A stretch of DNA of 64,000 nucleotides. It comes from Litorimonas haliclonae. GTDB lineage: Bacteria; Pseudomonadota; Alphaproteobacteria; Caulobacterales; Maricaulaceae. Positions 42,645-50,170 of this stretch are shown here, one piece after another (the stretch's first letter is position 1; the number at the start of each line of letters is the position of its first letter). The stretch covers positions 124,001-188,000 of the forward strand of contig NZ_CBCSCO010000002.1 of assembly GCF_965138505.1 (NCBI RefSeq). The letters are read 5' to 3'. Made by a program: the position numbers and the translations under genes. Under the pieces are notes generated by a model. It saw only the letters and a list, made by a program, of their open reading frames with translations. It did no database searches and had not been told where the DNA came from.

Positions 42645-43451
42645 GTGGTGGCGCAGACTTTACAATATAAGCCTAGAACAGAGCTATCTGGGGGGAGTTC
42701 GGCTACGCCTTTGTTGAACCCATCAGAGCTGGTTTATTGGATGGGGAAGATTGATCAGGCTCCCACGGCTCAGGAAGCTTTTGACGTATATTGCAAAGCA
42801 ATAGAGCCTTTTGGTTTTGACTTCATTTCTATGGGTCGATTATTGCCCGCTCGCCCCGGCGTGCAATCACCACAAAACGTCCCCCGACAGTTTCATCTCT
42901 CCAAGGGAGCGGATGAATGGATCAACAAACTGGTGAGCACGGGAGATTTGATCACTAAAAGCCCGCTCGTCCTGCACGGGTTCCGTGTTTCTGTTCCCTT
43001 TCGCTGGCGCGAGGCTTGGCAGAATTTGACCGAAGAGCAAAAAACCCATGTCGAAGGAACAAAAGCTGCGGGGCTGAATTATGGAATTTGCTTTCCGATA
43101 GTTAAGGACAGAACAGCCCCCGGGTTGATGTCTATGGGGCGAGAGAAGGAATTTGAATTGGAGCTAACCGATATGGTCAGCCTCGAAACGCTTGTTCGGC
43201 AAGTCTTTGATGTCATGTACCGTTTGACGGAGATGCCTGAATCTCTTGGCCAAATCACTTTAAGCGAACGAGAACGGGAGGTCTTGTCCTTGGTCGCGCA
43301 AGGAAAAACGAATTGGGAAATTGGAACAATTTTACAAATTTCAGAATATTCTGTGCGGGATTACCTGAAGGATTTGTCCAAACGAATGGCGACCTCTAAT
43401 CGCACTCACACTGTGACGCGAGCGATACGTTTGGGGCTGATTTTACCCTAA
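42645..43451 (+). CDS. LuxR-family solo regulator with autoinducer-binding-like domain
   Basis: 268 residues from a GTG with an AGAGGG site. Residues about 25-195 form the autoinducer-binding-like domain, and residues about 205-265 the LuxR helix-turn-helix (LSEREREVLSLVAQGKTNWE, then SVRDYLKDLSKRM). No luxI synthase lies in the window. In TraR-type receptors an Asp-Pro pair contacts the acyl-homoserine lactone, but here the site reads Lys-Ser-Pro (ITKSPLVLH), while the conserved Trp region (PFRWREAW) is kept. It may bind a different or exogenous signal. Target genes could include the flanking fabI or the MipA porin. Confidence 0.88.
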   Translation: MVAQTLQYKPRTELSGGSSATPLLNPSELVYWMGKIDQAPTAQEAFDVYCKAIEPFGFDFISMGRLLPARPGVQSPQNVPRQFHLSKGADEWINKLVSTGDLITKSPLVLHGFRVSVPFRWREAWQNLTEEQKTHVEGTKAAGLNYGICFPIVKDRTAPGLMSMGREKEFELELTDMVSLETLVRQVFDVMYRLTEMPESLGQITLSEREREVLSLVAQGKTNWEIGTILQISEYSVRDYLKDLSKRMATSNRTHTVTRAIRLGLILP

Positions 43452-43548
43452 TAAACGACGCCGATTGAGGGCGGCCTTAGGCTAAATTTCTTTATCCTAC
43501 ATTTGTAGGGTATGCGTGTGAGGTGAAGGTATCATAAGGGGATGCGTG

Positions 43549-43653
43549 GTGACGTCTCAGTCAATCCCTATTTTCCGCTCAGTGCCCCGGCTGGAAGATG
43601 TTGACTTCGGGCGCGGGACAGTCACTACGATTTTATCATATTCAGCGGATTAG
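43549..43653 (+). CDS. Candidate 34-residue open reading frame
   Basis: A GTG at 43549 is preceded by AAGGGG at seven-base spacing and reads 34 residues (starts MTSQSIPIFRSVPRLEDVDF if GTG is read as Met). Its stop overlaps the mipA stop tail-to-tail, as happens for several real gene pairs here. It follows the LuxR solo by 97 bases. No family is recognised and it could be chance or a remnant. The rest of 43452-43650 holds only a small dyad (TCCTACA-TT-TGTAGGG near 43495). Confidence 0.25.
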   Translation: MTSQSIPIFRSVPRLEDVDFGRGTVTTILSYSAD

Positions 43654-44447
43654 AATTTTCGGGCAATGCCCAACGCTACCGTCAGCCCGGTATTTTTTGG
43701 TGATAGAGGGCTTTCTTTGATATCACCCATAAGCCAAGTGTGATTGACGAGGCCGACAATCTCATAATCCTCGTTCAGCTCATAATATCCTGCGATGTGG
43801 GCGCCCAGTGAGGACAGGCCATCATCATTGGAAAGCGGTGCCAGGCCGGAGGCAGCCGCTTGCCGCGAGTCAATTCCGTAATTCGTGTCCAGTAAATCGC
43901 CTGTGCTGAAAGTGGCCCGCACGCCGGGAGTCAGCGTAAACCTGTCAGTCGGTTTGACGAGAGTGGTGAGCAAAGTGTCAAGCTTTGCGCCGTCATGATC
44001 TGCCCCGATAGGAACCGTTCCGACGACATCTAAGGCTGCGAAAGGAAGATTAGCGCGTGCAAAGACTTTCCCGCTCCCCCCCGTACTTACGTCGAACGCT
44101 TCTTCATAACTTGTGCCGCCGAATGGAGTGTCCTTTCCGTCCCGGCCAAAGGCCACATTTGCGGCAGCGCCTAAGCGAAGCTTGTCATTATTAATGGCGT
44201 AGACGCCAGCGCCCAAAGCCGGGTTAAGGAAGAACCGCCCTTTATAGGTTGCGTTGACATATGGCAGCACCAGCAGGTCTGTCTCTTCGCTGCCGACATA
44301 ACTATCAAGGCTCACGCCAGCGATGCCTATAGACGCTGTGCTCTCCGCTTTATCCGGCGGGATGTCAAAGATGCTGGTTTGTGCTTCGGCAAATGCGGCG
44401 ACGCTCCAAAGCGCCGTTGTGCCCAGAATTAGGGACAAAAATTTCAT
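43650..44447 (-). CDS. MipA/OmpV-family outer-membrane protein
   Basis: 265 residues with a signal peptide (residues 1-22, ending FAEA-QT). The mature part is an alternating beta-barrel with many aromatic-rich strands (LLVLPYVNATYKGRFFLNPA, GVYAINNDKLRLGAAANVAF) and ends in a strand with C-terminal Phe (VALGIARKF), as outer-membrane barrels do. MipA scaffolds murein synthases in E. coli, and OmpV relatives are general outer-membrane proteins. It lies alone between the LuxR solo and fabB. Confidence 0.85.
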   Translation of the reverse strand: MKFLSLILGTTALWSVAAFAEAQTSIFDIPPDKAESTASIGIAGVSLDSYVGSEETDLLVLPYVNATYKGRFFLNPALGAGVYAINNDKLRLGAAANVAFGRDGKDTPFGGTSYEEAFDVSTGGSGKVFARANLPFAALDVVGTVPIGADHDGAKLDTLLTTLVKPTDRFTLTPGVRATFSTGDLLDTNYGIDSRQAAASGLAPLSNDDGLSSLGAHIAGYYELNEDYEIVGLVNHTWLMGDIKESPLSPKNTGLTVALGIARKF

Positions 44448-44557
44448 GATGGTTCCTTCGTATATGTGAAGGTTATACGCGGCAGAATAAAATTCGTGCC
44501 ATCATAAAAAAGTTACAGACCATTCAAACATGATTGAACGGCCTGTTTTAAAATATT

Positions 44558-45772
44558 CTAGATTTTTGAGAAAATCACACTGCCATTCGTGCCGCCAAAA
44601 CCGAAACTGTTCGACATGGCCGTTTTAATTTCGGTTTCGACCACTTCCTGCGCAATGTTAATCGTCGCGATTTCCGGATCAAGATCGAAAATGTTGATGC
44701 TAGGGGCAACGAAACCGCGATCCATCATCAACAAGGTGTAAATGGCTTCCTGAACGCCTGCCGCGCCCAAGCTATGGCCTGTTAGGCATTTCGTGGCAGA
44801 CACATAAGGACCGTTATCGCCAAAGACACGGTTAATCGCGGCGCTTTCTGCGATATCACCGACCGGCGTCGAAGTGGCGTGGGGATTAATATAATTTACC
44901 GTTTCAAGCCCGGCGTCTTTCAGGGCCATGCGCATGGCACGCTCTGCGCCTTCGCCGCTTGGCGCCACCATATCATGGCCATCAGACGTGGCAGCATAAC
45001 CCGTGATCTCGGCGTAGATTTTCGCGCCGCGAGCTTTTGCGTGCTCATATTCTTCGAGAACCAACATGCCTGCGCCGCCAGCAATAACAAACCCGTCGCG
45101 GTCTTTGTCAAAAGCGCGGGAGGCTAGCTCCGGCATGTCATTATATTTGCTGCTCATCGCGCCCATAGCGTCAAAGAGCGAGCTCATCGCCCATTCGATT
45201 TCTTCACCGCCGCCGGCAAACATGACGTCTTGTTTACCCCATTGAATTTGTTCGGCGGCCGCGCCGATACAATGCAGTGAAGTCGTACAGGCGGAGGTAA
45301 TGGAGTAATTTACACCAAGGATTTTGAAATGCGTCGCGAGCGTCGCAGACACTGTAGACGACATAGCTTTCGGCACAGCAAACGGGCCAATCCGTTTCGG
45401 AGAGTTATTCTTGCGAGTGATGTCTGCTGCCCGGACGATTTCGATAGCGGAGGGACCGCCGGATCCGGCGATAATGCCTGTGCGTTCATTTGAAATAACA
45501 GATTCGTCAAGTCCGGCATCCGCAATGGCTTGATCCATAGCGACAGCGCTCCATCCGGCCGCATCTGCCATGAAACGCATGGAGCGTTTGTTCACATAGT
45601 CTTTGGGGTCCAAATCCGGACGTCCGGAAATTTGGCTGCGGAAGCCAAGTTCCGCCATTTTTTCATCTTTCGTGATGCCGCACTTCCCATTTTTCAGGCT
45701 TTCAGCGACACTGTCTGCATCATTGCCGATGCAGGAGACAATTCCCAATCCGGTGACAACCACACGACGCAT
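44558..45772 (-). CDS. fabB: Beta-ketoacyl-ACP synthase I (FabB)
   Basis: 404 residues. The active-site Cys is in SITSACTTSLHCIG (about 155-168), and the catalytic His residues are in NPHATSTPVGD (about 294-304) and TGHSLGAAGVQ (about 328-338). The C-terminus SNSFGFGGTNGSVIF is the thiolase-fold end. Together with fabA it makes unsaturated fatty acids anaerobically. Its ATG overlaps the fabA stop by one base (TAATG), a tight operon. Confidence 0.95.
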   Translation of the reverse strand: MRRVVVTGLGIVSCIGNDADSVAESLKNGKCGITKDEKMAELGFRSQISGRPDLDPKDYVNKRSMRFMADAAGWSAVAMDQAIADAGLDESVISNERTGIIAGSGGPSAIEIVRAADITRKNNSPKRIGPFAVPKAMSSTVSATLATHFKILGVNYSITSACTTSLHCIGAAAEQIQWGKQDVMFAGGGEEIEWAMSSLFDAMGAMSSKYNDMPELASRAFDKDRDGFVIAGGAGMLVLEEYEHAKARGAKIYAEITGYAATSDGHDMVAPSGEGAERAMRMALKDAGLETVNYINPHATSTPVGDIAESAAINRVFGDNGPYVSATKCLTGHSLGAAGVQEAIYTLLMMDRGFVAPSINIFDLDPEIATINIAQEVVETEIKTAMSNSFGFGGTNGSVIFSKI

Positions 45773-46293
45773 TAAGCTTCTCCATCTTGAGGTACAAATA
45801 AGCCTACCCGAAGATCACTGGCTTTATAAATTTCCACGTCATCGGCGAACATGCGACCTTCCGCGATTCCGAGGACGAGTTTACGGCGTATAACGCGTTT
45901 GAGGTCAATTTCATACCGAACTTTTTTGACATCAGGTGTAACTTGTCCGGTAAATTTTACTTCTCCCACGCCAAGCGCACGGCCGCGGCCCGGAGAGCCG
46001 GTCCATCCTAGCCAAAACCCGACGAGTTGCCACATAGCGTCCAGACCTAAACAGCCTGGCATGACCGGATCGCCCCGGAAGTGACATTCAAAAAACCAGA
46101 GGTCAGGATTTACATCCAGCTCTGCCACTATGTGGCCTTTGCCAAATTCGCCGCTCTTGTCGTCAATATGCGTAATCCTGTCGAGCATCAGCATGGGGGG
46201 CAGGGGCAATTTAGCATTACCCTGTCCAAACAGGCTCTTCTCACCGCTGATGATCAGCTCGTCATAATTATAGGAAGGCTTAATAAGGTTCAT
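45772..46293 (-). CDS. fabA: 3-hydroxydecanoyl-ACP dehydratase/isomerase
   Basis: 173 residues, the bifunctional enzyme that introduces the cis double bond of unsaturated fatty acids. The active-site region is FFECHFRGDPVMPGCLGLDA (about 66-85, with the catalytic His and, further on, the Asp in LGLDAMWQL). The start MNLIKPSYNYDELIISGEK is close to the family norm (PSSYTKEDLL-type). It is translationally coupled to fabB. Confidence 0.96.
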   Translation of the reverse strand: MNLIKPSYNYDELIISGEKSLFGQGNAKLPLPPMLMLDRITHIDDKSGEFGKGHIVAELDVNPDLWFFECHFRGDPVMPGCLGLDAMWQLVGFWLGWTGSPGRGRALGVGEVKFTGQVTPDVKKVRYEIDLKRVIRRKLVLGIAEGRMFADDVEIYKASDLRVGLFVPQDGEA

Positions 46294-46390
46294 AAAAAAT
46301 CATAGCTCATATATCGAATAAAGACCCTTGATAAAGGGCCTTGTCCCAAACTCAAGAGGAAAGCCGCCAGAGGATGAAAAAGCCTGCATA

Positions 46391-46951
46391 TCAGGAGGGC
46401 GCCTTTACATCGTACCGCCTGATCGCGGCCGAAGCGGGCGGCCAATCAGGGCGCAGCGCCAAAGCGCGCCGCAAGTCGAGATATGCGGCTTTGTAATTTT
46501 CCTCCCGGTCATAGGCGAGGGCTCTGTTAAAGAGCGCTTCCGGCATTTTTTCCAACGGCTTAGTCTTTCCCAGGTCAATGGCTGTGCTCAAAGCGTCAAT
46601 CGCTAGGCGGTAATCCTCCATATAAATTAGGCCGGCTCCGTAATTGATATAGGCTTCGGGAAGGTCAGGAGCGTAGTTAATCGCTGTTTCATAATGGTCG
46701 CGACTTTTATCATAGTCTCCGGCTCTCATATAAAGAATTCCTGTATTTATATGCGTCGCGGCTTGGTCCTTTTGTAGAAGACCAATTTCTAAGGCCGCGC
46801 GGCAGGTTTGTATAGCCTCAGACGTTCCGGGATTGCCGTCTCGGGTCAATTTATAGCAATTTTCGGCATCGCCTGAGCCGACAACCATAACCTGCCCGCT
46901 GGCCGCGACGGGCAAGCTTAGCAACAATGCGGCCAATAGTGATCTAATCAT
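46391..46951 (-). CDS. Periplasmic TPR protein
   Basis: 186 residues with a signal peptide (residues 1-19, ending ASG-QV). Three tetratricopeptide repeats lie at about 60-155 (AATHINTGILYMRAGDYDKS, YINYGAGLIYMEDYRLAID, LFNRALAYDREENYKAAYLD). Cys residues near the start of the mature part (AENCYKL, IQTCRAAL) could form a disulphide. Such proteins are adaptors in the periplasm; the partner is unknown. It is separate from the metal module that begins 55 bases upstream on the same strand. Confidence 0.8.
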   Translation of the reverse strand: MIRSLLAALLLSLPVAASGQVMVVGSGDAENCYKLTRDGNPGTSEAIQTCRAALEIGLLQKDQAATHINTGILYMRAGDYDKSRDHYETAINYAPDLPEAYINYGAGLIYMEDYRLAIDALSTAIDLGKTKPLEKMPEALFNRALAYDREENYKAAYLDLRRALALRPDWPPASAAIRRYDVKAPS

Positions 46952-47006
46952 GCCCGCTTATATCACGAAAAAGCATTTCGCGATATCACCTTTAACCGAA
47001 GGCAGT

Positions 47007-47396
47007 TCAGCTCAGCAGTTTAGGTAAGATAAATGCGGAAAAAGCGCCAATTACCCATACGCCAAACCCAATGTACAGAATCCATCCTCCAAAACGTCTT
47101 AGGTTGGAGCAGAGTTTAGCTTGCGCCGGATCTGCGGGGCAGGGCATGTTCCGGGTCAGGTAGCGCACACCCCAGGCAGCGAAGAGCAAAACAAGGCTGC
47201 CGCCAAAAACCAAAGGTTTGTGAGCCGATAACCAGATGAGTTGCGGGATATTGGCGGTGAGAGAAGAGAGGGCGGCGCCCATACCGAATGTGATCATCAC
47301 TGCCGGAAGTGTGCAGCATACCAGCGTCGACAAACTGGTTGCCAGAGCTATTGCGGGCGCAGCCGTTTCGCGGGTTGCCAGGTTCAAGCGGCTCAT
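47007..47396 (-). CDS. MerT-like metal-transport membrane protein
   Basis: 129 residues with three hydrophobic helices (about 15-45, 52-78, 103-127). The first contains a vicinal Cys pair (STLVCCTLPAV), and the loop between helices 2 and 3 holds a second pair (MPCPADPAQAKLC). This is the MerT arrangement that passes mercuric ions to the cytoplasm. There is no merA beside it, and the neighbouring repressor is of the copper-type CsoR class, so the cargo may be copper or another soft metal. It is the last gene of the minus-strand half of the module. Confidence 0.75.
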   Translation of the reverse strand: MSRLNLATRETAAPAIALATSLSTLVCCTLPAVMITFGMGAALSSLTANIPQLIWLSAHKPLVFGGSLVLLFAAWGVRYLTRNMPCPADPAQAKLCSNLRRFGGWILYIGFGVWVIGAFSAFILPKLLS

Positions 47397-47398
47397 GG

Positions 47399-47758
47399 CT
47401 ATTCTGCTTTGGTCTCGACTTTAAGGTCTGGTTTATGGGTAATTTCCGTCACGCTATACCCTGCCTTTTTCACCAATTTTGTAATTGTTTCGTCATCAAG
47501 GGACTGACCGTCTTTAAAGACGATGGACAGCTCTTTAGTATCTAGATCGACGTGAGTTGCGGCAACGGCGTCATTTTTTTTGAATGTTTTGTTCAAAGCG
47601 ATAGAGCAGAAATCACAGACCAACCCGTTCAATCCGACCTTAGTGTCAGCTGTTTGCATAATGACAGCTGGTTCGAGACTGTCTTTTGCGTGGGACGCGA
47701 TCGGCGCGGATAAAGCAAGTGTGGTGCCAATCAATAGTGATGTCAGTCTCATTTTCAT
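47399..47758 (-). CDS. MerP-like periplasmic heavy-metal-binding protein
   Basis: 119 residues with a signal peptide (residues 1-24, ending SHA-KD). The HMA-type metal-binding site is GLVCDFCSIAL (about 46-56, CxxC), followed by a ferredoxin-like fold (ATHVDLDTKELSIVFKDG, KKAGYSVTEI). It would capture a soft metal in the periplasm and hand it to the MerT-like protein. It is separated from that gene by two bases and from the outer-membrane gene by four. Confidence 0.85.
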   Translation of the reverse strand: MKMRLTSLLIGTTLALSAPIASHAKDSLEPAVIMQTADTKVGLNGLVCDFCSIALNKTFKKNDAVAATHVDLDTKELSIVFKDGQSLDDETITKLVKKAGYSVTEITHKPDLKVETKAE

Positions 47759-47762
47759 CTCC

Positions 47763-48428
47763 TTAGAAACGGTGAACGTAATTTAAAAGGGGTTCGCCTT
47801 GGTCGTCGACCCCGACTTCCAGCAGGCTAGGGCCTTTAAAAAACCGGAGTAGCGCTGTTGCCCCTAATTCATCTTCATTGCGGCGGCTCTCGGGGCGGTG
47901 GTGGCCTTCGATCATAATCCATGTATGAAGCGCGCCAGTATTGGCGACATATGGGGCTACGCCTAATCGTCCATGGTAGCTGGAATATTCGTCAAACCGT
48001 CCATTATCCCAGTGCTCTGCCGCAGCGGAGACGAAATAACGGCGGGTTTCCCAATCGCCCGAAACGCCTATCATCAGGGCTTCGTCGTCGTCTCGCGCGA
48101 GGGAAGACGGTTTTTCATCATTGACCACCCCTACGGCCACGCGGCCATAAAGATTGGCTTGGCTGTCACGTTTATTCCAGCGTTTTAAAAGTCGGTTTGC
48201 CTGCAGGCCCGTAAAGACAAAGTCTCGATCCCGATCATAAAGCAGCCTCAGACCAAGACTGTGTTTCGTGTCCAGAGTATAATGGGCATGGAGACTGTTT
48301 TGGTCAGCATCATTTTTTATCATCAACGTCCAGGCGTCGGGATAAGAAACAGGCCGCGCCTCGGCGAAAGACGCCCCCAACAGCCACAGGGCAAGCCCCC
48401 CGATATATTTCAGACCCGCATTGGACAT
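47763..48428 (-). CDS. Outer-membrane/periplasmic protein of the metal module
   Basis: 221 residues with a signal peptide (residues 1-24, ending AEA-RP). The mature part is beta-rich with charged turns (SLHAHYTLDTKHSLGLRLL, QANLYGRVAVGVVNDEK) and ends VHRF, with Phe last, as in small outer-membrane barrels. Similar proteins accompany MerTP-like genes in marine alphaproteobacteria, to my recollection. It is the first gene of the minus-strand unit, and its start codon abuts the proposed CsoR operator. Confidence 0.6.
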   Translation of the reverse strand: MSNAGLKYIGGLALWLLGASFAEARPVSYPDAWTLMIKNDADQNSLHAHYTLDTKHSLGLRLLYDRDRDFVFTGLQANRLLKRWNKRDSQANLYGRVAVGVVNDEKPSSLARDDDEALMIGVSGDWETRRYFVSAAAEHWDNGRFDEYSSYHGRLGVAPYVANTGALHTWIMIEGHHRPESRRNEDELGATALLRFFKGPSLLEVGVDDQGEPLLNYVHRF

Positions 48429-48452
48429 ACCCCCCTATGGTATGTTAGGGGT
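48429..48452. promoter_or_regulatory. Candidate CsoR operator (C-tract/G-tract dyad)
   Basis: ACCCCCCTA (48429-48437) and TAGGGGT (48446-48452) form an imperfect dyad with eight bases between. CsoR and RcnR family repressors bind dyads with long G/C tracts of this kind. It lies between the divergent starts at 48428 and 48488, ideally placed to control both units. Confidence 0.6.
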
Positions 48453-48487
48453 GGAAAATCAACGGGTAATTTCATAAAGTCGTCACC

Positions 48488-48775
48488 ATGGAAGATTGTC
48501 ATGAATCAAGATCAGAAAGGCGACAGGGGTGTCGTAAACGTTTGTCCAGAATTGAAGGGCAGGTCCGCGGTCTGCAGAAAATGATCGATGAGGATCGTTA
48601 CTGCATCGATATTCTTATCCAAACCAAAGCGGTGATTTCAGCCATTCAGAGAGTGGAGGGCGAACTTCTCAAAGACCATATTGATCACTGCCTAACGGAT
48701 GCAATTAAGAGCGGGGACGTCTCCGCACGGGAAGAAAAAGTCGCCGAGCTGGTTGATCTTCTTTCAAAAAGATAA
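48488..48775 (+). CDS. CsoR/FrmR-family metal-sensing repressor
   Basis: 95 residues, all-helical DUF156 fold. The start ATG at 48488 is the first in frame. The RLSRIEGQVRGLQKMIDEDR stretch is the DNA-binding helix. Metal-ligand positions are Cys39 (RYCIDIL), His64 and Cys68 (DHIDHC), the x-C-H-C fingerprint of copper-type CsoR, not the Cys-only CstR or the RcnR pattern. An N-terminal Cys4-His5 may add. It heads the plus-strand unit and probably represses both units of the module. Confidence 0.9.
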   Translation: MEDCHESRSERRQGCRKRLSRIEGQVRGLQKMIDEDRYCIDILIQTKAVISAIQRVEGELLKDHIDHCLTDAIKSGDVSAREEKVAELVDLLSKR

Positions 48776-48811
48776 TTTGAACGGGCGTAAGCTGAACAGG
48801 AGGAATTAGGC

Positions 48812-49570
48812 ATGACTAAGAAAGCTGTTCTTTACCGAATGACCGAGCCAGTTCACCTCTGTCCTTTTGGATTAAAATCAAAAGACCTATTGCGCCGAAA
48901 AGGGTTTGAAATAGAGGATCATCACCTAACAACCCGAGAAGAGACGGATGCCTATAAAAAGAAAGAAGGCGTTGAGACGACCCCTCAAACTTTCATCGAA
49001 GGGGAGCGGATTGGAGGCTATACAGATTTACGTCGCCATTTCGGTCTGCATGTCCGCGAAGACCAAGAAACAAGTTTTCGTCCAATATTAGCAATTTTTT
49101 CGGTCGCCGCTCTGATGGCGGTCGCGCTTTATATCGGAAATGGTCGTCCTGTTTCCCCAGTCCGACTAGTCGAGTTTTTCGTAGCCATTAGTATGTGCGT
49201 TCTAGCGATACAGAAGCTTCAGGACCTACAGAGCTTTTCAACAATGTTTTTAGGTTATGATGTTTTGTCACGAAAATACATGCCTTACGCTTTTTTCTAT
49301 CCCTTCGCGGAGGCCGGTGCCGGTATTTTGATGCTCGCGGGTGGCATATTCGGTCTAATCGCCGCGCCTTTTGCCTTTTTCATAGGAACGGTCGGCGCTT
49401 GGTCGGTTTTCAAGGCGGTTTACATCGACAAACGGGAACTGAAATGTGCCTGCGCCGGAGGGGATAGCCAAGTCCCGCTTGGCTTTGTCTCGCTCTCGGA
49501 AAATCTTGCCATGTTGGGAATGGCGATCTGGATGGTCGTGAAAGCTTTTGCGCTTTCGACGCCCGTCTAA
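48812..49570 (+). CDS. Glutaredoxin-MauE/DoxX-like fusion membrane protein
   Basis: 252 residues. Residues 1-80 form a glutaredoxin-like domain with VHLCPFGLKSKDLLRRKG (a Cys-Pro-Phe-Gly site, monothiol-type) and the cis-Pro segment TTPQTFIEG followed by IGGYTDLRRHF. Residues about 90-250 hold four helices of the MauE/DoxX-like redox membrane family, with a CxC pair in ELKCACAGG near residue 213. It could move reducing equivalents across the membrane for thiol or metal handling. An AGGAGG site precedes it, 36 bases after csoR. Confidence 0.85.
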   Translation: MTKKAVLYRMTEPVHLCPFGLKSKDLLRRKGFEIEDHHLTTREETDAYKKKEGVETTPQTFIEGERIGGYTDLRRHFGLHVREDQETSFRPILAIFSVAALMAVALYIGNGRPVSPVRLVEFFVAISMCVLAIQKLQDLQSFSTMFLGYDVLSRKYMPYAFFYPFAEAGAGILMLAGGIFGLIAAPFAFFIGTVGAWSVFKAVYIDKRELKCACAGGDSQVPLGFVSLSENLAMLGMAIWMVVKAFALSTPV

Positions 49571-49572
49571 GC

Positions 49573-50166
49573 TCAGATAATTTTGAGAAACCGCAAGATC
49601 GGCAAAACCCCTTTATGCCGGTCAACATGGTAGGTCTCGAGCCCTTGCTTGCGCGCGGCTTTGACGTTCAGCATTGTGTCATCGAAGTAGAGAACTTCGC
49701 TTGCCGAAACGCCCATTTCTTCGAGCGGAATTTGAAAGCTTCGCTGTGCGGGTTTGGCCACGCCCATAATATGGGATGCAAAACAGTCGTCGAAGACGTC
49801 TTCCAGTTGAACCATTTCGTGCAAGTGCGCCCAATGCAGGGCATTCGTATTGGACAGACAGGCTAGTGTGTAATTCTGCCTGAGGGTTTTGAGCGTTTCC
49901 AGCGTGTTTGGAAAAGGAGGATGAACCCAACTATTCCAAAGCGCGGCAAACGCTTCGGGCGGCATGTCCATATCGAACAGTTTGACCATTTCGGTGGTGA
50001 ACGTCAGGTCATCACATAGACCCGCTTCATAGGCGTTGAATGTTTCGGATTGGGCGAAGGTTTCCACGATAGTTTCGCGGCTCACGCCCTGCCGTTCCAT
50101 CAGGCTCTCGATTCCGACCCAAGGCACAATTACGCCGCCAAGGTCGAAAAGGAGGACGTGTTTCAT
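49573..50166 (-). CDS. HAD-family hydrolase (subfamily IA)
   Basis: 197 residues. Motif I LLFDLGGVIVP (about 5-15), motif II LACLSNTNALHW (about 98-109) and motif IV VLYFDDTMLNVKAA (about 154-167) with a Lys in VAKPAQRSF (about 133-141) as motif III. It resembles YihX-type phosphatases acting on sugar phosphates such as glucose-1-phosphate, but substrate is inferred. It is four bases from hemF on the same strand. Confidence 0.85.
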   Translation of the reverse strand: MKHVLLFDLGGVIVPWVGIESLMERQGVSRETIVETFAQSETFNAYEAGLCDDLTFTTEMVKLFDMDMPPEAFAALWNSWVHPPFPNTLETLKTLRQNYTLACLSNTNALHWAHLHEMVQLEDVFDDCFASHIMGVAKPAQRSFQIPLEEMGVSASEVLYFDDTMLNVKAARKQGLETYHVDRHKGVLPILRFLKII

Positions 50167-50170
50167 GACG

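Noticed and set aside
48488..48775. CstR-type persulphide sensor or RcnR-type nickel sensor
   Set aside because: The His64 between Cys39 and Cys68 fits the copper CsoR pattern, not the Cys-only CstR or the RcnR ligand set.
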